From: Hericium rajendrae
Lineage: Eukaryota > Basidiomycota > Agaricomycetes > Russulales > Hericiaceae
Direction of reading: 5' to 3'
Length of the DNA: 64,000 nt
Assembly: GCA_033439255.1 (NCBI GenBank)
Contig: CM065879.1
Location: 1,344,501 to 1,408,500, forward strand
Of this stretch, positions 53,888-64,000 are shown piece after piece. The notes beneath the pieces were generated by a model. That model ran no database searches and had not been told where the DNA came from. It saw only the letters and a list, made by a program, of their open reading frames with translations. Every line of letters starts with the position of its first letter. Positions within the stretch are counted from its first letter, which is position 1. A program made the translations under genes and the position numbers.

Positions 53888-56752
53888 CTGAACTGGACAA
53901 TGCAACATTTAGCATCTTGTTGCAGCGTCTCCACCCGTGGATTAACAATTTCAATGACTTAATTATCTTTTTAATGAAATGCAATATGGACATTAAATTT
54001 ATAGGATCTGGTGAAGCATCGAAAGCTTTGGTATACTATGTTACAGACTACATAACTAAAGCCTCTCTGCCTACTCACCAAGGATTGGCCGCTTTATGTT
54101 ATGCCATAAGGATGAATAACACAAAATTCACCGCAGAACACGATCCCGTTCAAAGTACGGTGCATCGTAGCCTAATTACAAAAATTGTCAATGCTATGAT
54201 GGGCAGAATAGAGACTTCGCAGCAACAAGTCATGAGCTACTTACTTGGTAAAGGAGATCGTTACACCAGTGATGTATTTCATACGCTCTACTACGGAGAG
54301 TTGGATTGCTTCATGAGATCTAGCGAAGCGCGTTATGCAAGTAGCGATAACATAGATGAATATGAACTTGCCCATCTCGCCGAAGGAAATGACCGGGATG
54401 AGAATATAGAAGATATAATTGAAGAAGCCGAGCACCTTGTTGAAAAGCAGGATGAAATGGATGCGGAGATGGATGCGTTGGTGGAAGAGGGTGGGCAATG
54501 TTCGAATGATATAGAAATGGAGCCATTAGTTGACGACGGTGTGGATGAACCACATGATGCTGACGCGTCCTCACCAAATATAACTCTGAACGTGCGAGAC
54601 AGTGAGATTACCGGCTCTAGTCTCCTAATGGATTATCAGTACAAAAGCGATCATGTTGAACTTGAATGTCTGTGCGTATGGGAACACATTTCTCTTGCCG
54701 AAAAAGTCACTGTCAAAAGCGAGCAGACATGGAAGGATAAATCAGTTGGAAGCAACGACAGACGGCGTGGATCTGCCCGTGCTAGACGTGTAAGTTTCTC
54801 AGATACAAGGCATCCGCAGTACAGGACACATTTAACTTACTTGAAGCGTTCGCCCGTTACTCCTTTATATATTGGGCCATCAATGCTGCGTGCCGACCGT
54901 ACTGAAGAAGAACGCGAGCGTTGGGCTCGAGTTATGTTAATTCTGTTTAAGCCGTGGCGGAACATCAATGACCTGAAAGGAAAACATGATACGTGGTTGG
55001 CAGCTTACAATGCAACTAGCTTTAATCCAAAGATGCAAATTATCATGAGTAATATTGCGGCAGAAAATGAATGCCGAGATGCTCGAAACACATATGATGA
55101 AGCTCGACGTGCAGGCGCTGTGGATAGTCTGTTAGACGCAGCCGAGACCGCTGAAAGTCGAGGTTTGTATGACCAGACAGACGATATTAGTTTTTCAGCT
55201 GAGGATTTAGATTCGTTTCCCATACTACCTAACTTGTCTAGCGATGAAAGCTCTACAGAAAAATCCACGTTAGAACGTACCATGACCAATATGGTAGACG
55301 CACGGGTGACACAATCTTTGGATACACTGCGGCGTTCTAGAATCTTTGCCGTCAATAAAGATGTGCCTGTCCCACTTGACAACGGACTGATGCCTAAACC
55401 AACGACTAGTCAGGTACGTCACCAAAGAAAAGTCATGGCCAGTAACAAACACAATCGCCGTCCTAAAGTTCGAAAGCAACGTCGACAAAACGGAGATTTT
55501 CTTGGTAGTAGTACAGGGAACGATGGACCTAGCGTTTCTGTTAATAAGATAGTCTCGAAAGATAACAAAAATTGTCTTGATAGTCACGTCACACAGAATA
55601 GAGACGAACACGCCTGCGACGGAATTGTTCGCGATTTGTTAACAGAAATGAGTATGCATGATAATCCTGAACAAAAACTCGCTATCAATTTAGTTGCAGA
55701 TCACATAAAAACTGAGGACGCTGACCAGTTATTAATGTATGTCAGCGGTGTGGGCGGCACTGGAAAGAGCCATGTCATTAACACTGTTGTAGAACTCTTC
55801 CGCCGTCTGGATAAATCGAAACAACTATTATTGAGCGTGCCGACCGGTATTGCAGCTGTGCTTATTCAAGGATACACAATCCATGCATTGACATACCTGC
55901 CAAAATCTGAATTCAATGTAAAAACAGACGAATTGGTGGAGATGTGGAAGGATGTGGAGTACCTTGTCATAGATGAGATATCTATGGTATCAGCTTTGTT
56001 CTTGAGCCAAATCTCAGCAAGATTGGCAGAAGCGAAGGGATGGAATCCCAAAACATGCGACGTACCCTTTGGAGGTGTGAACATAATATTTACCGGTGAT
56101 TTCGGGCAGTTACGGCCTGTATTGGCAAAGAGTCTGTTTGCATATGATCTCGTGGCGAAGATTTTGAAAAATCAAGCTCAAAGTGTAGCTGGACAAGGAG
56201 CTTTATTTGGAGCACTATTGTGGAGACAAGTCAACACCGTTGTCGAGCTAAAAAACAATATTAGACAAAGAAATGACTTAGAATATGCAAATCTGGTAGG
56301 TTGTGTTCGAGAGGGTAGAGCCACAAATGATCAGTCGGCGATCCGAGAAAAAGGATCAGATTATGAGATACTCACTAGCAGACTACTGAATGTCATGCGC
56401 GAGCAGAATCCGGAAGAAGTTGATGACTTTCAAGACGTGCCAATTATTGTAACGGACAAACGAATCCGGGATGCCATAAATCGCAGTAAAGCTAGCGCGA
56501 AAGCTGAAGAATGCCATCAACATCTAGAATGTTATTTATCCGTAGACAGGCATAAACGGCGCGTTATTGACGGCGAGTTAGCCAAAACAGTACGTAAAGT
56601 CAGATCGAGTATATCTAAAGACTCACTGGGAGAACTTCCTCTTTTCGTAGGGATGCCTGTCATGGTCACTGAAAATATTGATATTTCCCATGGCACGGTC
56701 AATGGCTGCGAAGGCACAGTTCAACAAATAGTAGCTAATGAACTTCCAGAGG
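53888..56752 (+). CDS. Helitron Rep tyrosine region and PIF1-type helicase (interrupted)
   Basis: This continues the Helitron protein after the TIR insert: TELDNATFSILLQRLHPWIN, CNMDIKFIGSGEASKALVYY and VTDYITKAS, with the two catalytic tyrosines spaced Y-x3-Y. A linker with acidic coiled-coil sequence follows, then the helicase: Walker A GVGGTGKSHV near 55747, Walker B LVIDEISMV near 55963, and the FTGDFGQLRPVL motif typical of the PIF1 superfamily (5'-3' DNA unwinding). The frame is open to 56752, where the LTR retrotransposon interrupts it after the codon for E in NELPE. No internal stop occurs. The upstream limit 53888 is the first base after the TIR insert and its CA. Confidence 0.92.
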
Positions 56753-57175
56753 TGTCAAGACTCGGTCGTAGACAGCAGAGAACCACCCAAGTCACCAGCG
56801 ATGATGGGAGCGAGAGAGCAGAGAGCGACTAGCAGCGCAGTGACCTGTATTGGAGGTACAGTACGGTACAGACGAAATGGACAATCTAGGGAAATAGGCG
56901 AGCGACAGGGAGCCTATAAGTACTGGGACGACAATGGGAAAAGAACAATGGACACCATAACGGGTCGAACAATAGAGTGAGAACAATGGTGGCCAAAAGG
57001 AGAACAATGGGAGGGAGAACAATAGGATGTCCCAAAGGGGAACAAGGGCATGGGTGAAGGATAGCCCCAGGTCATGTGAGGAAGTGAACATGTGATGGGG
57101 CTGCTGGAGCACATGACCGACGCGATGCCTTGATGGCAGAGAAGAAGGCAGAGAGAAATGGAGCGATCCGTGACA
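56753..57175 (-). repeat. LTR (3' LTR of the - strand element)
   Basis: 423 bp, with ends TGTCA...TGACA, the same as the copy at 60190-60612 by eye. Confidence 0.93.
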
Positions 57176-59180
57176 TCACCCCCTCTCTAAGATGCACTTT
57201 CGCCTGGAGTGCGTGATGAGCATGGACGGGATCGAGGTAGATGAGTCCACGAAGATTGGGAGCCTTGAGTGCATGCGGATGGCGGGTGTAGAAGTCGGTG
57301 ATTGCACCATGGGCATTGGAAAGGGAGGTACGTGAAAGCCACTGATTTTCTGAATCAGGGTAGCCTGCCCATTTGACGAGATATTCAATGCCGCGTTTGT
57401 TCCGAGTGAGACGAGCATCGAGGACAGACTCAACTTCGTACTCTTCCTCGCCCTCCACAAGGTCAGGTGGTGGTGCAGGGAAGTTGGGACCATGAGCATC
57501 GGTTTCCTTGTAAGGGGACAACAGGGACATGTGGAACACCGGGTGGATACGCCAGGTGGGTGGTAGCTTCAGTCGATAAGAGACTGGGCCCAGGACGTCA
57601 GTGATTTCGAAAGGTCCCAGGCGTCGATCAGCAAGCTTAGCTTTGGGTCGTGTGGTTTTGATGTTCTTGCCATCGAGCCAGACCTTGTCGCCAACCTGGA
57701 AGTGGATGGTGTCATGCATATGGTCCTGGTTGTTGCGCTTCATGAGATCAGCAGCTGTTTGAAGGCTGGCCTGGACCTCAGTGCGAAGTTGTTCGAGGTG
57801 ACGGAAACGATCCTCGACGGCGGGTGTAGACGATGTGGGGTTGACAGTGGGGATGGCAGTGGGAATATAGCCGAGGAGCATTTCAAATGGAGCTCGGTTA
57901 GTGGCGCTGTGGATACGGTGGTTGTGCGAGAACTCAGCGTAAGGGAGCCATTGGACCCAATCGTCCTGACGGTAGTTGCAGAAGGTACGAAGGAATTGCT
58001 CGAGTTCTTGATTGACGCGTTCTGACTCGCCATCGGTCTGTGGATGATAGGCGGTGCTGAGGGAGGACTTGATACCAAGTTTGTCAAAGACGCCACGCAT
58101 GACTTTGCCTGCGTACTGTGGGCCACGATCAGAGATGAGGCGTTCCCAGAGGCCGTAGTTCCGATAAATCCTGTCAAAAAGGATGTCGACTGTGCCATCA
58201 CTGGTAATGGTCTCGTTACAAGGAGTGAAGGAGACGTGCTTTGTAAAACGGTCGACGACCACATTGATGGAGTCATAGCCTTGGCATTCTGGGAGTTTGA
58301 CGATGAAGTCCGAGGTAATGTCTTGGAAGGGACGGGTAGGGATGGCATTGGGGATTGTTTCAACATGGGGGCGGTGATTTTGAACCTTGGTGGCCTGGCA
58401 GGTAGCACAGCCATCAACATAATCACGAACGAAGACAGACATACCGGGCCACCAGTAGTTGCGACTGAGGAGCTCATAGGTCTTGTAGCATCCGGGGTGA
58501 CCAGCCATGGGAGTGTCGTGATGCAGCTTGACGATATCTCGCCGAAGGTCCTTGTCAGCAGGGATGTAGACTTTGCCACGAAAGAGGATGAGGCCATCCT
58601 CGTAGTTCCATTCTTGGAGGTTCTTGACGAGGGAGCGAGGACCGTTGTTCAGGATCACGTCAAGGGCTTGAACGACCTCAATATCCTTGGTCTTGGCATT
58701 GCGAATGCGTTGGCGAAGATCAGCATTGCCAATGGACTTGACAGCGGCTGGACGTGTAGCACGAATCTGGAAGTACTTGGGGTCGAGGAGGACACGATCT
58801 GAGTTGTCGTCGTCCACCCCCTCTCTATGGTCAGGTCGTCTCGACATGGCATCTGGCCGGTGATGAATACCGGGTTTGTGGATCAAGGTGAAGTCGAAAC
58901 GAGTGAGGAAGAGAGCCCAGCGAGCCTGACGACGACTCAGCTTTTGGGCAGACTTGAAGTATTCCAGGTTCTTATGGTCAGTCCAGATCTCCACAGTATG
59001 GGGAGAGCCTTCCAGGTAGTGCCGCCAGGCTTCGAGGGCACGGATGATGGCCAGGAGTTCCTTGTCATAAATGTCGTAGTTGCGTTCAGGGGCAGTGAAG
59101 GGTATCGAGGCGGGTAGCTTGTTGCTGAGCGAGATTCTCTATAACTGCTTGAGAGAGTGCGAGTTCTGCAGTGGTTAAGA
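57072..59180 (-). CDS. Retrotransposon RNase H end, integrase and chromodomain
   Basis: A long - strand frame (ATG at 58994, but the RNase H reading LPASIPFTAPERNYDIYDKE begins about 59130) ends at 57072 inside the LTR. In order it holds the RNase H end (VEIWTDHKNLEYF), the zinc-binding integrase HHCC domain (HDTPMAGHPG ... CATCQATK), the DDE core with DFIVKLPECQGYDSINVVVD, LISDRGPQYAG and YHPQTDGESERVNQELEQF, the GPF motif LADRRLGPFEI, and a chromodomain VESVLDARLTRNKRGIEYLV and KWAGYPDSENQW. This combination defines a chromovirus of fungi. It lacks the protease and reverse transcriptase normally encoded upstream. Confidence 0.9.
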
Positions 59181-60180
59181 AGAGGGTACTGGCCTGCCAA
59201 AACCACAGGTCACTTTCTTCTACGAGGCTGGGTCTCCAACTGACTACAAGCCGATTGGTGTCGGAGCAGTATGCGTAGTAGTTGTTGGTTACCGGGTTGA
59301 AGGTAATACCTGGAGGAACAACAAGTGGGGTGGTGCGAGCAGGGGGAGAATCTGCACTAGGAAGGGCAACGGTGGGAAGCGGCGGGGTAGCGGGGTGTTG
59401 GCGACGGTGTTCTGTAGCTGCGACGTCGAAGTCGTTAAGCTCGAGGTCTGCCTGGTCGTCACGATCGGCGAAGTACCACTGTGCGGGACCGTCCTCGTCC
59501 TCGTCCGGAGTGACGAAGTCTATTCGAACGATGCCAGAAAGGGTGTAGATGAAGTATTCGTCGAGCGAGGCGAAGACGCCGAGTGGGTATGGTTCTGTGG
59601 TCTGGAAACGGGGGTCGGTGGGATCAATGGTGAGGTCTAGAAGAAGTCAGCCGCAACTGGGTGACGACCAAGAGCACGAGGGTACAGGGGGTCCGAGTAT
59701 GGGTTTCTGAGGAATCGGTGGCCGAGGCGTTCTCTGGCCCACACAGGCTCAGGTGAGGGTTTGGGGGTGAAGAGACCTAGTGTGCAAAAGGGGAACGAGG
59801 TCGATGGTAGGATACTTGCAGGGGATCCTCGATTGGGTTGGCGACAGTGGTAAGCGATATCCGAGGCACCGAACGTGAATTCTTGCAAGTCGACATCAAA
59901 GGAAACTCGAATTCGAACGTATAAGGCAATGGAGATAGCACCTGCACGTGGTTTCCACGACCTCAATCGAAACCAAACTCCTTCGGCTTCCCAACGCTTC
60001 ACAGCACAATAGCGGAGGAGGGGGATGAGTGCACTACCCTCGATGGTGTTGGCGATGGGAAAGGGGAGATGAGGTTGATGGAATGGATGTCGGGATTCGG
60101 TGAAGATGTCGGCGGTGAAGGGTTCAAAGAAGAAAGGTATGATGGGCGATAGTAGGGAGGTGAGGCGGGTGTATGAGAGA
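59181..60180 (-). pseudogene. Retrotransposon 5' region, gag-like remnant
   Basis: Between the 5' LTR and RNase H lies 1 kb that is open in pieces (for example LDLTIDPTDPRFQTTEPYPL near 59640 and IRIDFVTPDEDEDGPAQWYF near 59530). It has no zinc knuckle or protease motif and may be part of gag fused by deletion to the RNase H end. Confidence 0.45.
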
Positions 60181-60189
60181 TTGTCCAGG

Positions 60190-60612
60190 TGTCAAGACTC
60201 GGTCGTAGACAGCAGAGAACCACCCAAGTCACCAGCGATGATGGGAGCGAGAGAGCAGAGAGCGACTAGCAGCGCAGTGACCTGTATTGGAGGTACAGTA
60301 CGGTACAGACGAAATGGACAATCTAGGGAAATAGGCGAGCGACAGGGAGCCTATAAGTACTGGGACGACAATGGGAAAAGAACAATGGACACCATAACGG
60401 GTCGAACAATAGAGTGAGAACAATGGTGGCCAAAAGGAGAACAATGGGAGGGAGAACAATAGGATGTCCCAAAGGGGAACAAGGGCATGGGTGAAGGATA
60501 GCCCCAGGTCATGTGAGGAAGTGAACATGTGATGGGGCTGCTGGAGCACATGACCGACGCGATGCCTTGATGGCAGAGAAGAAGGCAGAGAGAAATGGAG
60601 CGATCCGTGACA
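60190..60612 (-). repeat. LTR (5' LTR of the - strand element)
   Basis: 423 bp, matching the other LTR. The adjacent AGAGG at 60613-60617 is the right-hand target duplication. Confidence 0.93.
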
Positions 60613-61051
60613 AGAGGGAGGCAAAGCTGCGACTTGCGTATACGTCAAAATCCCGGGATGTGGGCTCCATTTCGACGGTCTCGAACAAGACGTTGTGCCC
60701 GTTTTTCCTGCTTCAAAGGGATTTAAATGTAAGATGCACGGGAAAAAGAAAATCAAGATCACGAGACAGCAAATGCCGCTCCTACCTGCGTACTCTTACA
60801 CCGACTATAAAAGCCAAGGACATTCTTTAGATCGTGCAATTGTCGACTTGGCAGGATGTAAAAACTTACAAAGTTTGTATGTCATGCTCTCCCGTGTAAA
60901 AACTTTGAAAGGACTTGCTATTCTTAGGTGGTTTCCTCCAGGAAAGATAACTCAACCTTTATCTCATGAGTTTAGAGCCGAGTTTCAACGTCTACGTGCC
61001 CTTGCGTGGAATACTGAGAGCCGGTACGCATCAGCACACGCCTTGATGTAA
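60613..61051 (+). CDS. Helitron helicase, C-terminal part
   Basis: After the LTR element the Helitron frame resumes: joined to 56752 by one AGAGG it reads ELPEGGKAATCVYVKIPGCG, then LPAYSYTDYKSQGHSLDRAI and VMLSRVKTLKGLAILRWFP, the motif V/VI end of PIF1-type Helitron helicases. It stops at 61049-61051. This proves that the retrotransposon split a previously open gene. Confidence 0.93.
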
Positions 61052-61682
61052 GCATTGGGCAACTCGCGAGCAAGTGAAAATGCACAGGTAATTATCAAGG
61101 CTTTGAATCAGCAATAGATCGGATTTGCGTTCACTTTGCAAGTTGCGTCAATACTCCAGCATCCTGCAGATTTGTGTAGACGCGTCAGCAATGATATGCA
61201 CGCCAAAGAAAAAGCAAGGGAATGGCCCGAGACCGTTGTCAAAGCGACTTCTATGTGGAGGTTGAGCTTGCGACTGCCGCGGTCTACACCGTTCAGTGTT
61301 CTTAGCAGCAGCATCTCCCAGGGCTTCGTCGACCGCATAGGTAGTGCTCGCCGCCGTTCTGTCTGGCATTGAATAGCATCGTCTCTAGGCGGTGTTGAGA
61401 AAGACGCGTATTGTTGTGCGGGGTACTGGTCCAGAACGGACGTGAACCTGTCTGAATTTTTCACAGGCATTGGGGAATAATATATTTTGGTCCATAAGTG
61501 CGTAATGTCACCCGAATTTGGACTTGCTAAGCGTGCTCTCCTTCCCCGCTCTGGCTTGTGCTGTACATGTACTCTTCATGTTGAACCTAGACTCATTTGT
61601 ATCCCATTCGAAGTCTGTGCCGGAATCTCAGGCTACTTCACAAGAAATCCACAATCCCCAAGCATGAACAGCAGTAAATACC
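61052..61682. other. Region between Helitron gene and kinesin remnant
   Basis: Helitron 3' end or captured DNA is expected here. An open - frame at 61108-61470 has no known domain. I cannot place a hairpin plus CTRR end. Confidence 0.4.
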
Positions 61683-63438
61683 ATGCTGTATCCACTATCT
61701 TCGAGGGTGCAAAGGAGCTTAAACAAGATCGCGGTAGTACTTGGAACTACAGTTTGAAGGTTTCTTTCCTTGAAGTCTATAACAAGGATCTGCTTGACCT
61801 ATTAACTGTCGACGAGAAAACCGGTGCTAAGCGCGAAGTACAGATTCGTGAGGGCAAGGATGGTTCAATAATCTGGGGTGGTCCTCGTGAGGTTGCCATT
61901 AAGAATCCAGCGGAAGTTATGCAGTAAGTTTTCTGATCACGTATCCTCCCGCATACATTGCTAACTGCTCAATACAGCCTTATTCGTCAAGGGACTGCGA
62001 TTCGACGGATGAACGAGACGGACATGTATGCTTAGTCGTCCCGTTCGCATGCTATCTTTTCTTTGACTCTTACTCCGGAGCTTCTCCACGCTCCTCCGAG
62101 CCTCTTCCAGCGACCGGTCGTTCGCCATCACACCTCGTTCGACCAGGTTTCATGATCGCCGGGCCATTGGGCAGCAGAATTTCATCACCTACGTTCGGCC
62201 ATCCCGGAATGCCCAGTTTCGCATCAGCGATGGGTAGGGGCAGTCTCCGTCCAGCTAGCGTACTCGGCACGCATGGTGCTGAAGGGCGTGCGAGCGTAGA
62301 TGATGACTCCGGCGAATGGATCACAGTTGTGTCAAAGTTCCGTTTTGTCGACCTCGCTGGCTCCAAGCGCGTATGTGTCTATTTCATACGTCAGCCTTTG
62401 TGTCGTCCTGACAAATGCCCTTTATGTAATTGAAGCACACAGCTGCCGCGGGTGAACATATCAGCGAAGGCATCTCCATAACAGTGGTCTCCTTGCCCTG
62501 GGCAATGTCATCTCTGCTGTTGGAGATCCCGCACGCATCAAATCACACACTGCATCATACGTGCCTTACCGCGACTCGAAACTCACCCGACTCCTTCAGA
62601 ATTCGCTCGGAGGTAACGCGCATACTCTCATGGTTGCGTGTGTGAGTCCGGCAGAATGGAACGCCGTGGAGAAAGAAGAAGGCTGGGATGATGTTGAGTG
62701 GCTGCAGGGAATGGTGACGAGACTGAGGAAGAAGGTGAAGGTCATCAAAGAGGGTGGCGTCTTACCTGCTCAAGGCCAGTCAATCGAGGTGCGAGAGGCC
62801 GAGGGACCTGCGTCAAAGAAGATGCTAGCAAGCTTCAACGACCTCAAGACCAGCTACAAAGATCTCCGCGAGAAGTACGTCGCCCGTAACGAGGAACTCG
62901 ACCGCCTTCGTCGGAAACATGGCGAGTCGCACCGCTCATCGCAGACGGGTGCCATTCCTGGTATGAGCAAGTATGAAGAGATTGTTGGCCCTGTCATCGA
63001 GGAGTATGAGAAGACAATCGGCGCGATGGAGGCAGAACTCAGCCTGAACCCCGCTGCTTTGAGACATACCAACGAGTTAGTTGAAGAGAAAGAGGAGGAG
63101 CTCGGCCAGCTTCTGGACCGAAAGGGTGCGACAGAGCTCTATGTCGAGGAACTCAGGGCGCGAGTTGCCAAATCATCCGAGCGCGCTCTCAGGCTGAATT
63201 CGGCTAAGTATATGCTCACCTTTCAAGCATATGTTCACGATCTTCAGGAGAAGATCAAGATGTACGACAGACACATACCAGCTCCAGTGAGTCAATGGGT
63301 GAACTCAAGCATGAACTCGGTAAATTCAATGATACGGTGTCTCATTCTTGCCAGTACATCGCAGATCTGGAAGCCCACCTAGCACGGTCAGACGAATCAG
63401 TCCTTGGCGCCCGACCTTCGATGATTCAATGTGGCTGA
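61683..63438 (+). pseudogene. Kinesin-4-like motor gene, broken
   Basis: The reading [80 protein letters not shown] and [18 protein letters not shown] is a kinesin motor, with a kinesin-4 style stalk ([40 protein letters not shown]). Damage is clear: the P-loop part is absent, a TAG at 62033-62035 replaces the codon before SSRSH, a one-base loss near 62480 shifts the frame, the segment around NTLKYANRA before the neck is deleted near 62665, and a further shift occurs near 63288. Intron positions such as 61925-61978 remain, so this was copied at the DNA level. It may be a fragment captured by the Helitron or a leftover of a resident gene. Confidence 0.85.
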
Positions 63439-63482
63439 AGAGATCTCAAAGTGACAGCCTCGGGCGTCGGTGGCTTCGCGGT

Positions 63483-63740
63483 CTAGCTAGAGGGTATTGA
63501 GGGCGGCGCAGCGGTGATCACGATGTCATTGTAGAGGGGCACAGTGCCCGAGCTGACCGAATTGCTGACCTTGATGTCATAGTTCAGCTGTGTGTCAGCT
63601 GGCATCGAAGGCGAGGCTGTCGACATGGGCAACGTGAATGTCGAGCGCGATGATGAAGGGGTGTTGAGAGGCGACGTCGCCATGGAGTAGGTGAGGGATG
63701 AGTTGGGCGATATTGATGGGGCAGTAGGCTTGGGCAGCAA
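63483..63740 (-). other. Unassigned open frame, possible 3' end of a gene beyond the window
   Basis: On the - strand it reads MATSPLNTPSSSRSTFTLPM, then ADTQLNYDIKVSNSVSSGTV and PLYNDIVITAAPP before a stop. It looks like a beta-rich C-terminus, but no family is recognised. The gene may continue to the right. Confidence 0.3.
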
Positions 63741-64000
63741 GGCATCGCAGCTCGCCGCAGGGAACCAAGCCTATGTTCCTTATTGGGACCACTGCAGAAT
63801 ATACTTCCTTCCTTCCTTCCTTCCTTGAGGCTAACTGACGAATGTAGTTGTATTCAGTCGTCTTGGGCACGCGTGCGGTGTACTTACCTCTGCATATCTT
63901 TCCTGAGTCTAGCTTACACCAGCACCTTACACCAGCACCTCTGGCAAGCAGAGAGATGGGGGCCTGTGCGCAGAGGCAATGCCGTGTGGCGCATGATGTA
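63741..64000. other. Right edge, no gene seen
   Basis: Beyond the open frame and the simple repeats nothing is recognised. Confidence 0.4.
63808..63827. repeat. CCTT microsatellite
   Basis: About five CCTT units follow one another. Nearby at 63912-63938 the 13-mer CTTACACCAGCAC is repeated twice. Confidence 0.8.

Larger units (their letters stand above)
56753..60612 (-). mobile_element. Ty3/gypsy chromodomain LTR retrotransposon, internally deleted
   Basis: Two 423-bp LTRs at 56753-57175 and 60190-60612 begin TGTCA and end TGACA, look identical by eye, and are flanked by the 5-bp duplication AGAGG (56748-56752 and 60613-60617). Coding is on the - strand. A polypurine tract AGAGAGGGGG precedes the 3' LTR (just right of 57175). 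The interior of only 3.0 kb keeps the end of RNase H, integrase and a chromodomain, but lacks protease and reverse transcriptase. It therefore cannot move on its own. Identical LTRs mean a recent insertion. Confidence 0.92.
47799..61051 (+). mobile_element. Helitron with two nested insertions
   Basis: The element codes for the Rep-helicase of Helitrons, rolling-circle DNA transposons. From left to right come a Rep part with the HUH motif, an insertion (51259-53885), the Rep tyrosine motif and the PIF1-type helicase, a second insertion (56753-60612), and the helicase end (60613-61051). The true 5' (TC) and 3' (hairpin plus CTRR) ends lie outside the coding limits given here and were not located. 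Without the two inserts the frame is open from 48384 to the stop near 61051. The state suggests a once-active, recently silenced copy. Confidence 0.92.

Noticed and set aside
58044-58802. 252-codon open frame on + in the retrotransposon
   Set aside because: Antisense to the integrase; no domain of its own.
1-64000. CRISPR array, operon structure or prokaryotic features
   Set aside because: The DNA is eukaryotic with spliced genes; no regularly spaced direct repeats with unique spacers were seen.

Overview
The window is nuclear DNA of a basidiomycete fungus, most likely an Agaricomycete of the Polyporales type. The evidence is many short GT-AG introns (mostly 50-70 nt) in nearly every gene, very small exons, recognisable fungal genes (HIS2, URC4, DGK1-like, RAD6/UBC2, a polyporopepsin-like protease), and Helitron and chromodomain Ty3/gypsy elements. 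All gene models were spliced by eye. For each complete host gene model the exon lengths sum to a multiple of three and the reading frame continues across each junction.

Layout. 1-301: 3' end of histidinol-phosphatase. 302-3595: no supported gene. 3.6-6.1 kb: a 68-residue cysteine-rich protein and a URC4-like uracil catabolism gene, both +. 7.2-10.4 kb: a large SLC45/SUT-type sugar-proton symporter (-). 11.0-20.0 kb: two tandem paralogous genes (-), each about 1064 residues, of a family I do not recognise, built from four internal repeats. 21.4-24.6 kb: an unknown C-x2-C protein (+) and an F-box/LRR-like protein (-). 24.9-29.3 kb: a 4.4-kb element with long inverted ends and a 6-bp flanking duplication, carrying a 14-3-3 gene fragment. 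30.0-45.4 kb: a dense block of ordinary genes: secreted aspartic protease, an unknown gene, divergent RPS17 and RPS22, DGK1-like kinase, a proline-rich protein, RAD6/UBC2, a mitochondrial J-protein, QTRT2, and a membrane-anchored coiled-coil protein.

47.8-61.1 kb is a nested transposon complex. A Helitron (Rep plus PIF1 helicase) was interrupted twice. One insert is a 2.6-kb element with 13-bp inverted ends and no transposase that I can see. The other is a 3.9-kb LTR retrotransposon with 423-bp LTRs that look identical, a 5-bp AGAGG target duplication, and no protease/reverse transcriptase. At both insertion points, dropping the insert and one copy of the duplication leaves the Helitron frame open, so both inserts look young. 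Right of the Helitron lies a clearly broken kinesin-4-like gene (61.7-63.4 kb).

How the genes relate: most of the host genes are unrelated housekeeping functions. The only clear gene partnerships are the divergent RPS17/RPS22 pair on a 154-bp shared promoter and the tandem unknown pair, each member of which has its own TATA box. The most interesting material is the four-repeat tandem family, the gene-fragment-carrying long-TIR element, the nested Helitron, and a pair of diverged non-coding repeats that share motifs and hairpin-forming ends.
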